Positions 25,880-37,814 of a DNA stretch of 64,000 bases are shown piece by piece (position 1 is the stretch's first letter; each line of letters opens with the position of its first letter). The translations under genes were made by a program, and so were the position numbers. This stretch comes from Castanea sativa (lineage: Eukaryota; Streptophyta; Magnoliopsida; Fagales; Fagaceae), in contig NC_134023.1 in NCBI RefSeq assembly GCF_040712315.1, positions 18,051,442-18,115,441 of the forward strand. The letters run 5' to 3'. The notes under the pieces are model-generated. The model was not told where the DNA came from. It saw nothing but the letters and a program-made list of their open reading frames with translations, and ran no database searches.

Positions 25880-26260
25880 ATATAAAATCAATATTTCCAT
25901 ATTTTTATTTTTCATAGATTTTGTCGCCATATACAATATGTATATGAGTTAAAATGAATTTTTTTAATTATAATAATAGGAGGTAATAAATACATTTTGT
26001 TGTTTTGTATTTTTGCTAAGTAAATGAATGAAAGAAATTTTTTAAACATCATATCCTCCCTTCACCTATTACATATTTTACTTGAAAATAAATGCAAAAA
26101 TTGAAATATAAAATACTAAATATATTAAATGCTGCATGAGTTGATTTTTATAACTTCTTGTAAAAATATTTTTTTCCCTTTCTAAAAAATATTAAAATGA
26201 CATAAGTGTGCTACAAAGTTAACAAATACAGTTGTTCTTTTAATCCCAATTTTATGTATT

Positions 26261-26314
<54 letters not shown>

Positions 26315-26554
26315 TCAGAGAGTTTTAACCTATGGCGTCTAAGACACCAATCGATTTTTAGTATAAGTAGAGATTGAACCTCAGATCTCTTATTCAACTA
26401 TCAGAGACTTTACCGGATATCTCATAATATATCTATATGTATGTCTATTTGTGTCTTCCTTTTTCATTTGATTTTTTCCTATATGATCCTACAAGGAAAG
26501 ACACCAATTTATAGACCACATTGTGTTGGAGTATTTTTATAATTTGTATTGTAA
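25880..26554. other. AT-rich intergenic DNA
   Basis: This stretch contains an (AT)n microsatellite at about 26266-26311. I see no coding or RNA feature. Confidence 0.6.
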
Positions 26555-28275
26555 TTTGTTTTAAATATTGATTAAACGCCTATTTAAGTGAAAATATGAA
26601 ATCAACTTTACTATCATTGATGACATATCAGTTTCAAACTTAGAATTGAAATTCAAATCTAAGTAATAATTTTTTTTTTTGAGAATCAAATCTAAGTAAT
26701 AATAGTTACTAATATGCATCAGTTTTATTTCTATTAATTTCATAACCTTCATTCTATTATTAAATTGTTTTGACCACAAACTTTAAAGGCTTGCTGAAGC
26801 TTTTCAAATCATAATATTGATTGTTATGAGTTACTACTTTAAGTCTTTAATGACCAACTTTTTAAAATTCTTTAATATATACATTATACAATTTGCCAAG
26901 CATCCTATTGTCAAAAATGTTATTCTTAGACAGAATCATTTTGGCTAAAAGCCTAAAAGGTCTAAATACAGGCTGTGTTTTGAATTACATTAATTTGTGG
27001 TATGAAATAAGTGAAAATTGCTCTTTCTCACCCTATATGATCAAGCGAGCATATAGGGTGAAAGATTTTTCCAATAGAGTTTATGTTCTAACAGCCGTTG
27101 TACTCCCTCCTCAAACATTTGTAGTTAAAAATACATTTAGATATATTCCATTTTTATATACTATATTATGGGTTTGGAAAGTGCTATTTTGAGAGTTTCT
27201 TATCCAATGAGCGATATAAGCTTGTAAGGATTATCTGTAAGGTAGCTGTGCTGTTTTATCCTAGGGCGGCGCGCTATGTTGTTAGTCTACTACACTGGAA
27301 ATTTCGTAGACGGCTTGTATTGTCTCAAGAGAGTGATTTAGTCTATGCTTCAACTCCACTACTTAAATTACACATGATTTGATGGTAATTGTTTATCATG
27401 TTATGAGATACATTTTAAGCACCAACGTTGTAATATCTCCTAATTTTATGATAAATGTAAAATTTAGTGAAAATATATCTCATAACATGATAAATAATTA
27501 CCATCAATTCAAGTATAATATAGGTGGCGGAGTTGAGGCGTGAACTCACTCTTTTGAGGCGACACATCGTTTATAAAATTTCTATTATGATAAATTAATA
27601 ACATAACATGCCCCTCTCTCAGGATACAACAGTTCACTTTATTGATATTCCTTACAAGCTTACACCGCTTATAGGATAAGAAGCTCTTAAAATAGTACTT
27701 TCCAAACCTAGAATATATTATACAGAAATAATAATATATCTAAATATATTTTAACAACAAATGTTAAAGGAGAGAGTAAAACGGCTGTTAGAGCGTAAAG
27801 TCTACTGGGAACGTTTTTCACACAATGCTCACTTTTAATATCTCCTATATTATAGGGTGAGAAAGAGCCATTTTTCATTTATTTCATATTACAAATTAGT
27901 GATATTCAAGACAGTTGTATAACCAATCATGTATTGACATTTTTACCAAAAAGATTCAGTCAACAATAACGTTTTTGACAACCGGATGCTAGGCAATATG
28001 TATAATGCATTTATTAAAGAATTTAAAAAGGTTTGTCATTAGAACTTAAAGTAGTAACTTAAAACAATCAATTTTATGATTTGAAAAGATTCAGCACTAC
28101 AAGACTTTACATTCGTGGTTAATAGAAAGAAAACTGATGCACATTAAAACTATTATTACTCAGATTTGAATTTCAACTCTAAGTTTGAAACGGATATGTC
28201 ATCTGTGATAGTAAAGTTGATTTCATATTTTCACTTAAATAGGTATTTAATCAATATTTAAAATAAAAAATAGCA
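26555..28275. mobile_element. 1.7-kb foldback element with ~850-bp arms
   Basis: The left arm starts near TTTTAAATATTGATTAAACG and CCTATTTAAGTGAAAATATG. The right arm ends with the complementary CATATTTTCACTTAAATAGG and ATTTAATCAATATTTAAAA. The symmetry point is near 27412, with a loop of roughly 27423-27470. Arms pair over most of their length, including a CTCACCCTATAT segment near 27027 and its complement near 27850. There are no transposase-like frames. The flanks were not clear enough to assign a target duplication, so the class is unknown. Confidence 0.75.
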
Positions 28276-28530
28276 ATGATGTTTAAATTATATGGCACTT
28301 TCTAGTGCTTCTAACAAAAATATTAAGGTAAAAGATCATAAAAAAAAAAAAAAATTAAGGTCATCACATTAAAAAAAAAACTTATATTCAAGTTCAAATA
28401 CAGATCGTTCTTAATAATATTGATGTCTTCTTTCTAAAAAAGAAAAAAAATACAAAAAAGTTCAAATACAGACTATATTTTGTCTGATATATATTATATC
28501 CTTTATATATTACAACTATATTCGTTAGAC

Positions 28531-28862
28531 CAAAAAGGATACTATGAGCCTATGAGGAAAGCTAACAATTTTTGTGTATTTCCAACTAAGATATCTAAGT
28601 TCAAATCTCCCTCCTCACTTAATATATAAAATAAACATACTAACCAGTAACCAATAAAGCACATGTTATCCAAGCACATGAAATAATATCAAAATTAAAA
28701 TTATAACATAATTTTTAATAAAAACCGATTTTATAATCCAAATAAATTGCTAATAATCCTCATTTAGTAAAAATTGGTAGCTATTGCTAATGACCTTAAG
28801 GCCAAATGATATTTTTGATATTTCCAATAGAGCCTAGGGTTCAAATCCCCATCTTACTTAAA

Positions 28863-28894
<32 letters not shown>

Positions 28895-29404
28895 ATGGTA
28901 ACTATTTATAAGAAGGGGAAGAAATAGTGAAAGAGAAGATACAATTACATAAGAAAGAAGTAATTACTTTGAAGAGAAATAACTGATAGGTAAAGAATAT
29001 GTGCAAGATAAAGAGGAAATTATTCGAACGAATATGTCTAGGAGAGATTAATAAGAAAAGGAGAGATTCAAATACTCACTAAAATATGGAAAGAAATAAA
29101 TTCAATACATATTCCATACAATAAATTCCTATGATAGAAACAATAAAAATAACAAGCCTTATTGTTATTTTTTTACGCAGTAAATTTTCTTTTGTAGAAT
29201 TATTTTTAAAAAAGTCTAAAAGATACTTAAGAATCCTATTCAACCTACAAAAGAATTTATTTATTTATTTTTCAATTTTAACTTAAAAAATTCCCATAGG
29301 AAAAGAGGGGGGAGTTTAATAGAAGAAATTTTTTTGGACGAGAGATTTAAAATGATGAAAAAAAAAGGCTTCTCAATGGTTATATTATGTTTTATAAAAA
29401 CAAA
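28531..29404. repeat. Upstream segment of duplicated block B
   Basis: Strings such as ACCAAAAAGGATACTATGAG, AAGAAGGGGAAGAAATAGTG and GGTAAAGAATATGTGCAAGA recur in order at about 47180-47720 and at 58292 plus 59640-60040. This marks three copies of one unit. Locus A has the glycolate oxidase coding region in this position instead. No gene is visible in it. Confidence 0.7.
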
Positions 29405-30258
29405 TGGTGATATTCTGTGTTCAGAAGCCTGCCTTTTCTTTGGAGAACTCATTTTAGTTTTGTTGCCTCTGCGTTCTAAACTTTCTGTAATGATAATCTT
29501 TATTACTTCTGCTTCCTTTCAATGTATGTTCTTTATACACATAAATACATAGCTTCTGCTTCACCATAGTGACCAATTATGCTATTTAGGAAAGGCATTT
29601 AGGACATGAAATTGAAATGAAGGGCTCCTATCGGCTATCTTTAGGAGAGGATTGCTTTCAAAGTTCTTAAGGCTTCAGAATCCTAATGGGATTTAGGAAT
29701 TATACATGTGGCATCATTTTCTTGAAAATATCGGGTTGTTCACACAATTTGGGATCAATTGATTTATGTAACATAATCAAGAAACTGTCACAATGGCTAA
29801 TTCCCCTTCCCATATAGGCACAACTTCACAAGACCATAAACTGAAGCATTTGAATTATTTACTACATATTTTTTATGGTTATCTGTCAATTAGTAAAAGC
29901 AAACAGAATTCTTTCTCAGATAATGTGTCAAAATGTGTAGGGGTTTACAATGGAAATCCAAAATATTTAACCGATAAAATACAACATGTAAGCCACCATA
30001 TATATAATCTCTAAAAAATTGACTTATCACATGCATCAACTAAATGATTTACAATATGTATGTAGAAGCATCTCACATGTTGCAACAGGGGAAACCAGAA
30101 TCTGTTTCTGTTGCAAAAACAACTATTTTCTATGAACAACACACATATTATAAAATATGAAAACTGAGAGACACCCACATGGAAAACATTGTTGAAATAT
30201 GTGTTATAAGGAAGCATAAATAAACCACACACACAGAGTGGTAAGGCAATCTTCAGAG
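29405..30258 (+). repeat. Block B copy of the glycolate oxidase 3' UTR and spacer
   Basis: This matches about 23028-23943, starting at GGTGATATTCTGTGTTCAGA, but with no glycolate oxidase exon before it. The similarity covers TTTGGAGAACTCATTTTAGT, the CTTCCTTTCAATGTATGTTC string and the AGAAACTGTCACAATGGC spacer. The frames here are incidental. Confidence 0.75.
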
Positions 30259-30368
30259 CTAAAACAATCAACAATCTGGTTGTTGTTCATGGTATATCAT
30301 AAACCATATGGGACAATACCAGGAAGGCATATGATAGACCATGAGCACAATCGGATTGTAGTGTTTTA
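30259..30368 (+). ncRNA. Candidate microRNA precursor, locus B hairpin 1
   Basis: This is a copy of hairpin 1 of locus A. The 5' arm TTGTTGTTCATGGTATATCA pairs with the 3' arm TGATAGACCATGAGCACAAT. The base pairs CTAAAAC with GTTTTAC are kept, and the lower stem ACAATC pairs better than in locus A (ACAATCTGG against CGGATTGT). Confidence 0.5.
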
Positions 30369-30427
30369 CAAAATTAATCCCCTCCTCTAGAAAGCTAGAG
30401 ATGTCTCTCTTCATCTCTTCACAGCAA

Positions 30428-30541
30428 AAAATTCCTACAAACTGATCGTTGTTCATGATAGAATAGCAAGAGAGGACCTATATATCCGGAATTGATCCTC
30501 TACCATGAACACGATCAGATTATAGCAATTTGTCTTACAAC
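30428..30541 (+). ncRNA. Candidate microRNA precursor, locus B hairpin 2
   Basis: The 5' arm CTGATCGTTGTTCATGATAG pairs with the 3' arm CTACCATGAACACGATCAGA. The loop differs strongly from locus A while the arms are nearly identical, the pattern expected for selected precursors. TTAGACATGGTACGTTTGAG follows downstream. Confidence 0.5.
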
Positions 30542-30949
30542 TTAGACATGGTACGTTTGAGGCTTAGGAAATGTCCTATTTATAGGCATCTTCCATGTAG
30601 TAAAAACAGATGTGGGAAAGCCATGAAAAGGAGTTTTTTTTTTTGAGACGATGAAAAGGAGATTTTAACATACGCGTGAATCAATGAAATCATTATCGAG
30701 AAAATTATGGGTCTCATGAAGCACAATAAATGTGAAGTTTGACAACGTTTTTTGAATTTTATTTTTGTTATTTTATTGTTATTATTATTTAGGATAAAAC
30801 TTCTTGAGGTGCTATTCTTTAGATTCTTCACTTAAGATTGAGCCATGTGGCTACTTAACTAAAAAATACTCTAATTCCATGAAAAAAATCTTCATTGCAG
30901 AATTTTAAAAGGGAAACCTACTGTAACTAAGTCTTGCCCATTTATTTAA
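30542..30949. other. Tail of block B with a MITE relative
   Basis: The CACAATAAATGTGA and ACAACGTTTTTTGAA strings match locus A and D tails. From about 30789 to 30945 lies a copy of the 17364-17551 MITE family (AGGATAAAACTTCTTGAGGT, ACTTAACTAAAAAATACT, and an AACTAAGTCTTG end). The Harbinger insertion sits at its right edge. Confidence 0.55.
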
Positions 30950-31423
30950 GGTGGCGTTTGGTACGGGAAAATTCACATTACTTCTGGTATCTAGATTCCT
31001 TGGAGGTGGCGTTTGGTTAGGGGGAATCCACATTACTTCTGGCATCCAGATTCCTAGGAATGTAGTTATTCCTATGTTTGGTTTCATTGGGAGATTCCCA
31101 GGAATGTGAGATGATAATGTTTGGTGTATTCCCAGGAATCTTAAATGAATTATTTGTTTTTTCCATTTTGTTTTTAGATTTGAATGTGAACTACCAAGTC
31201 CTTTAAAAAAACTTCCTTTAAATAAATAATGAAAAATATATATAAACTATTAATTAGTCCTTTAAAAAAAATATCTTCCTCTAAATAGATAGATAAAAAA
31301 AAATATTTTAGAATTAATGTGAAATTGATGTTTTTAATCAATGATATTGTAATTTACTCGATCGACAGGTAAACAAGGGTGTCACCTAATTTGAATTAAT
31401 TAATGATACCTCTTTGTTTCAGA

Positions 31424-31477
<54 letters not shown>

Positions 31478-32492
31478 TATGGAAAATGATGATATGTACA
31501 TAGTACACATCAGTCACAGTCCTAACATAGATGCTCTTCCAACTTACATAAGTTTGTAAAAAAAAAAAATGGTTAATCCTTGTAGATTAATTAGTACATT
31601 ATGATGTTTTCTACAAAAAAGTACAAGGTTTAAATCTTTTATTCTTAACTATTGAAATTTTCAAAATAAAAAATTGTTGTCTTTGCTTAATTGATAGCTT
31701 ATTATAATCAGATCGTAGCTTACTTTTTTTTTTTTTTTTTTTTAATGTCTAAACAATTGTATGGCACAAAATGAAAAATTAATTAACTTCAAACTGTTTA
31801 GGATCGCATCTTATGATATATACATATGTGTTGAAGCATCAGAGTTTGGTATATGCTGTGGGTTTTATATTATAAGTTTTAATTAGGTTTTTTTCCCCTA
31901 CTGTTTATTCACAGAAAAAGAAATAGAGGGGAAAAAGGAATTGAAAGCATGACTTCCCTTCATTCTTGGATGATTTCCTTGGCAATTGATTTTGGGACAT
32001 TTTTTTTCAAAGTCACTGTCTTGACTTCCTAAGATAAGTCGCAAAGCATTGATATAAGCCATACAATAGCTTCATTTTTAATTTTTTGTCTTTTTTTTTT
32101 CCAGCCTCCACTGAAGGACAAAGAAAATGATAAAGATGTTCATATCAAACCTTAGAAACTTCATCATATTATACTTTAATTTATATATAGCTATAAATTA
32201 ATCTTGACATTATTTTCTAGCTGTGCTAAGTATGACACTTGTGAATATTTAGACCTCAAATACAAATTTTCCAAAGCTAACTCAAATACCAAGCCCTTTA
32301 AAAAAATCTTCCTTTAAAATGACAAGAACAATACAAAAATAACTATTTAAATCCTCAAATGCTTTATTCTTAATAATAATATTTAAAATAGCTTAATCCA
32401 TAACAAAACAACCTGACAATGTTTAGGTCTATAAGACCATAGAAGTAGCAATAAAAGTAAAAGTAGTTCATCAACAATGAAAAAAATGCCTA

Positions 32493-33526
32493 TTACATAT
32501 ATAATGTATTCACCCCTGCATCTGTGAGCACTTGAATAACATAGTCATACCTAACATTCCCAAGTAATGAGTAAAAAAAATCACATTTACTTGTATCAAC
32601 TATAAGCAATTCTCCAGCTTTGATTCTTTCTGATATAGAAAGTCCTTCGATTTTCAATGGCTCATTGAATACTTTCATTCTTCTCTCAGCTTCCTCTGAC
32701 TCAATCTTGAAGCAAGATGTAATGGTGGCCATATGCCCATTAGTTTCTTCATACTTCTTCCCAAAGTCTTTCATTGTCTCCATTAAGGTCTCAATTAGTT
32801 CATCATTGGATCTTGGCCTCTTCTTATTTAGATTCTTTGAGCTAGAACCTTGATTGGGTATTTGTGTTTGGGAACCAGAATCATTTCCATTGATCTCTCC
32901 TATACAAGCATTTTTTTTCTGTCTCAGCTTCATTTGTAGGAGATTGGTTTTCTTGTCCTCTAGCTACCTCCTCTGTTGCATCTATAGCATGTTGATGCTA
33001 TCTTTACCAAACACAAGTGCTAAGTCATCAAAATGAGGGAAGCGCTTATTCCGCAATCCCTTAGCATCTGGATGACACTGATAGGAAACAAAAATATAAA
33101 AATTCAATAATAAAATAAAAATTGGTCTTTAAAACATGAATGACAAAAAAAAAAAAAAAAGATTACCTTGACCCAATTTTCAAAAATTTGTTTCTCAACC
33201 ACAACCATTTTCTCATTATCATTCCAACCAAAACCACTGGCATTTGGACCAAGCATGTTAGCTATTGCCCGATATTGTTTTCTTAAAGTTTTGTATCTAG
33301 ATTCTATATGTGGACTTGCCTTTATACCACATCCTGGCAGTTTTTTCTCCAGCAATTCCTCTAATTTAGCTGTAAAACCAGGCTTAAAACCATTTTTTGC
33401 TTTCCATTTAACATTGCCAGCCAGTTCCAATAAACACTCAACCAACTTATCATCTTCTTCAGCTGTCCATTGGAATTTAGTTCCTCTCTTTCCTTCATTG
33501 ACAAGTTCACTATATGTATTTTCCAT
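32493..33526 (-). pseudogene. Harbinger-associated Myb/SANT-like DNA-binding protein, frame-disrupted
   Basis: Exon 1 (33526-33167; an in-frame ATG also at 33547) begins MENTYSEL and encodes a Myb/SANT-like domain with WTAEEDDKLVECLLELA, PHIESRYKTLRKQYRAIANM and GFGWNDNEKMVVVEKQIFEN. It splices at AAG|GTAATC to 33077, giving CHPDAKGLRNKRFPHFDDLA, then meets a stop at 32982-32984. A second frame (32933-32493) carries the usual C-terminal part with a helical segment and GLSISERIKAGELLI. The join needs a shift just before the stop and another in an A-run near 32918. So this copy is probably broken unless an unseen intron removes that stretch. In Harbinger elements this protein helps the transposase reach the nucleus and bind the ends. 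Confidence 0.65.
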
Positions 33527-33832
33527 GTCTATGCAAAAGTTGAACATTATACATAATTATCCAAATAAAAATGTAAGTACTGCATTCATGATGGTAATTA
33601 AGGTCAACAAACTGTGTAAAGGAACAAAAAACATGACAAAATAATACCTCCAACTAAAATTATATTATAAAACAAATTCTTGGAATTTTTAAATAAATAA
33701 CAAAAACCATATTCCAAATTGAACATAAATTATAAATGAGAAAATTGCAGATTACGTAATTGTAATGTCAAATTGAGGAGCACCTAACTATATAATAGAA
33801 TGAAAAGATACCAAGTAAACATCATCTCCAAT

Positions 33833-35189
33833 TCAATGCCTAGAGGCCCTCCATTGTTCATACATTTCTTCAGCCAACTTATCTCTCCAATCACTCCATG
33901 CATTAGATGTCTCCACATACCTTATATGCTCACCATCCAACTCTTGAGCACCTAAGTTGTTAGACAAGGGAGAGTTCTCTTCAGGGTCAAGTGACATCTC
34001 TCTTCTTATATAGTTGTGGAGTAGTGCACAAGCTGAAATGATCCAACATTGGGTCTTGATTGGATAAAATGATCTACTCCTAAGTATTGCCCATCTTCCT
34101 TTCAGTAGGCCAAAGGCTCTCTCAATGATATTCCTAGCAGAAGAGTGTTTCATATTAAAAAACTCTTTAGGAGAAGTAGGTTGGTGGCCCTGCCTCCAAT
34201 CATTCAGGTGATATCTTTGTGCTCTATAAGGTGCAAGAAATCCCTCACCATTGGTGTAACCAGCATCACACAAGTAGTAGTAACCTAACACCATTTTTAA
34301 ACTATAAGAATTTAAATAGACGTTTCCAAAAAAAATTGATTAATAAGTATTTATTTACCTTGAGGGACTTTCAATCCATTTCTCCTAGAAATTGCATCCC
34401 TCAAAACTCTAGAATCTGCAGCTGAACCCTCCCAACCAGGCAATAGATAGATAAATTGCATATCGTGCGAACACACTCCCAGCACATTGGTGGCTATTTC
34501 ATTTTTCCTGGTTCGATATCTAGGCCTGTCTTCAATTGACACATTGACTGGAATATAGGTTCCATCTAGTGCACCTAGACAATTCTATTATAGGACTTAT
34601 TCATTAAATTTAATAAGAAATACATAGAAACACTCTAATCTAAATAGTAATGTACCTTAAACCATTTCCATCTTTCATCAGTATAGTTCTCAAGTATAGG
34701 CTCCGGTTTCTTAAAAAGGATGCTATGAAGACGAAGGACAGCATGCAATACAGCATTGAAGTTTCTACTTATACTCTCACCCGACTGAGCTAATTGTTGT
34801 GCTACAACTCTATTTTTTGCATGATGTGCAAGTACATGTAGAAAACACGCTCCCATCTCATCCATTTCCATATTCTTAGATGGCCTCAAACCCCTATGTA
34901 TGTGGAGCATGTCACAAAGTTTTCTAAGTGCTCTCCTATCCATTCGTACATTGTTTATGGATGCTGTATCATCCATCCAAACCATTTGATTCATATTCAC
35001 AACTCTCACATTTGCTCTCTCTAATATTTGGTCACCCCAACCTCCAATTCTTCCAACTCTCCTATTCCTAGAAAGAATCACTATTGCACACATGTGCACT
35101 AACATCATCCACATTTGACGTAGTAAATCTAATTGATGTAGCAACACAACTAAAATTTTCTTTTTATGATTCCTTGGTGGTCGAGCCAT
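33833..35189 (-). CDS. PIF/Harbinger DDE transposase (HARBI1-like nuclease), ~403 aa, three exons
   Basis: Minus-strand exons are 35189-34656, 34584-34359 and 34284-33833. The borders TTTAAG|GTACAT, ATAG|AATTGT, CAAG|GTAAAT and TTAG|GTTACT keep the phase throughout. The start [11 protein letters not shown] is the second ATG; an in-frame ATG lies 36 bases upstream at 35225. The N-terminal helix-turn-helix-like part has [20 protein letters not shown] and [17 protein letters not shown]. The catalytic triad is visible: D in [12 protein letters not shown] in [12 protein letters not shown], and E in [19 protein letters not shown]. Length matches the family. No internal stop occurs, so the product could be functional. 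Confidence 0.85.
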
Positions 35190-35999
35190 CACTGCAATCA
35201 TACACAAGAGATAAAAACTTGACATTTAAGAAAATTACAAATTATGAAAACAACTGCTACTAGACTAGCTACCACTGTGACATATAGCTATGTAACTAAT
35301 ATAATGGAAGAAAACTACTTGGGATACTTACTAGTAAATTCTTATTAGCTAAAAAAATATGTTATTTTTAATCTTAGATTAGCTATTGCCCGTAAATGAC
35401 CAGTGCAAAAAGAGTAAAATGAGTTTCCTCCATTATATATTCTCACAATAATATCAAACCAATGAATCAAGGCCGGAAAAAAAAAAGCATATACTGTGTT
35501 TAGGATTGGTTGGTTACACACCCTGTGTATTCCAAATAGTCCTTATGCAGGCAAACCATTATGCAGGCATATCATTATGCAGACAAATCATTATGCAAGC
35601 AGATATGTAGCTACCGTGAAACCCCCACAAAATATATAAGTCATCACTATGTTCTAGTAGGATTTAAAATCTCCATACACACCAATCAGACATTTCACAA
35701 CACTTAAACCAAAGCATCACAAAACAGCTGAACAATTAATTACAATTTTGATTTAAATGATCATTTAATAAAAAATACATGAAAAAATCTCACCCAATGC
35801 AAAGACCACTCACACAATGGTACTCACACTACACTGCCAAAATGCATGATTTTACCAATCTTATCATTCTCCAATCACAAACGAAACTTCAAGAAATTTA
35901 GGATCTTTTCAATACAGATCCAAATGCAAACACACCCACATTAGTAAAGAAAGCAAATTGAGACCCATATGCAAACACACACAAACCCAAATGCCAAAT

Positions 36000-36290
36000 C
36001 AACAGATCGGCGAAGGATGATGGATGAACGGAGCTGGGCTTCGAAAATGGGTGAGGAGGATGATGAATCGGGTCGCCAATGGTGCGTGGGTCGGCGATGA
36101 TGTGTGAGCTTGGGTGTGATGGTGCGTGAGCAGTGTCGATGGTGTGTGAGCTTCGGTGGTAGCGGTGAGGATGATGGATGAGGAGGATGATGGGTGAGGA
36201 TGATGGATGAATCGGTGAGAGTTTGAGGATGAGAGAGAGGTGAGAGTGTGAGAGCTTTGAGAAGGAGAGAAAAAGAAACGGATGGGGGCT
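36000..36290. repeat. GATGATGGATGAGG-type minisatellite inside the Harbinger element
   Basis: Short imperfect repeats of GATGATGGATGAGGA and GATGGTGCGTGAGC lie upstream of the transposase gene (which is on the minus strand). This GC-richer patch may cover the transposase promoter or leader. That is position-based inference. Confidence 0.5.
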
Positions 36291-37456
36291 GAGTAAAAAG
36301 AAATAGAAAAAGAAAGAAAGAAATATTATGTTAATGAGAGTGGGATTAAAAAAACAAAAAAGTAGTAAAATACCACTAGCTTTGAGCTACGCTGTACACA
36401 GCCATTATTGCAACAAGAGTCTAAAGATTTTTAACTTTGGCACCATCGTTGCATACAAATACTATGGGTTGTTAAAAATTTATGCATTCTGTATCATTGT
36501 AAAATAAAATTCAAAAGCACTAGAGAGGATACAAATTATTGACATGTATTGTAACATATGAATCTAGAAACAAAGCTATAAATCCAAAAAAAAAAAAGAC
36601 TACATGAAGCTACTAATTAGATCTATATTTCTAGAAACTAAACAAAACTAAGATCTGAGATACGGATAGATACATTAACAAATTCTCATGAAAATAAATT
36701 CATTAAAGTTTTGTTGAACAATACACACAACAGTAAATGTGATTTCTCAAAAAAGAAAAAAGAAAAAAAAAAGAAAAGTAAAACTGAATACCTGACAACA
36801 TATAATGGAGAGTCTCCTTCAAACTTTTTTTTCCACACGTAAAATCTAAATAGAACTTTGTTAAAAAATATATTAACAGGGTTGTTTATCCTTATGTTGT
36901 TTTGGCGGAAAAAGATAAAGACAAGAGAGAAGATATTGATAGTTTGTTTATAGTTTATCTTAATTGCTTAAATGATAAGGAAAAAGGGTTAAAATTGTCA
37001 ATTTATAAAAAAATACAATTTCTTTTAAGCTTGGGAATCTGGATTCCCTCCTGTTTTAAAGGGAATCTACATTTCCACTGAGAGGGGTTTAAGGGGGGAA
37101 TCCAGATTCCGCTAGCATCTGATTCCCAAGTGTAATTTGCAACCAAACATGAGAATCTTTAAACATTCCTGGGAATCCTAAAACATTCCCCCGTACCAAA
37201 CGCCACAAACGTATTCCTATTAATTCACAAATGCACTTTATTTCTTTATTAAAAAAAACTGTAATATATTTTCTTTTTGAGGATATGTTACATTTTTATT
37301 ATTTAGTTTTTAATTATTATTATTATTAGTTTTTAGTGAAGTGCTACATCCACAATCTGATAAATTGTTACTAGTTACAATTTGAATTCATCATTGAAAT
37401 TATTATTTTGCTCACTAGTAACAGCCAATAACAAAGAGTTACTTAGAATTTTTTTT

Positions 37457-37804
37457 GGGTAAATTATGTATTTAGTTCCTATCCTATTCACTATATATCC
37501 ATTTGATCTCTAATCTTTCAATTGTGTTAATTTGGTCAATAACCTTTCAATATCGTATCAATTTAGTCACTACCATTATCTTTTGGATGAAAATTGATGA
37601 CATGTCTAATGGCCAAAGTAAAAAATTAGTTTCCGTTATATCAGCAATTTTTATCCAAAATATAACAGTAAGGACTAAATTGACATGACACTAAAAGGTT
37701 AGTGACCAAATTGACACAATTGAAAAGTTAGAGATTAAATTGAAAGGTTAGAGATCAAATTGAAATGTGGTGTAAATGATAGGGATCAAATATGTAATTT
37801 ACTA
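37457..37804. mobile_element. ~350-bp Mutator-type MITE
   Basis: The left end GGGTAAATTATGTATTTAGT and the right end ATCAAATATGTAATTTACTA are inverted, with long complementary arms (for example GGTTAGTGACCAAATTGACA against TAATTTGGTCAATAACC). AATTTTTTTT flanks both sides (37447-37456 and 37805-37814), a probable 9-10-bp duplication, though low in complexity. Confidence 0.7.
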
Positions 37805-37814
37805 AATTTTTTTT

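Larger units (their letters stand above)
30950..37206 (-). mobile_element. Full-length PIF/Harbinger DNA transposon (6.26 kb)
   Basis: Termini GTGGCGTTTGGTACGGG on the left and CCCGTACCAAACGCCAC on the right are 17-bp perfect inverted repeats. Subterminal sequence rich in GGAATCNAGATTCC-like motifs is shared by both ends. The left flank offers TAA and the right AAA/AAC, so the expected 3-bp TWA duplication is imperfect. Both genes expected of the superfamily lie on the minus strand: a DDE transposase (33833-35189) and a Myb/SANT-like protein (32493-33526). It interrupts the tail of duplicated block B, which resumes near 37850. An (AT)n run lies at about 31430-31473. Confidence 0.9.

Noticed and set aside
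33168..33644. Plus-strand 158-codon frame
   Set aside because: Shadow of the Harbinger Myb-like gene on the other strand.
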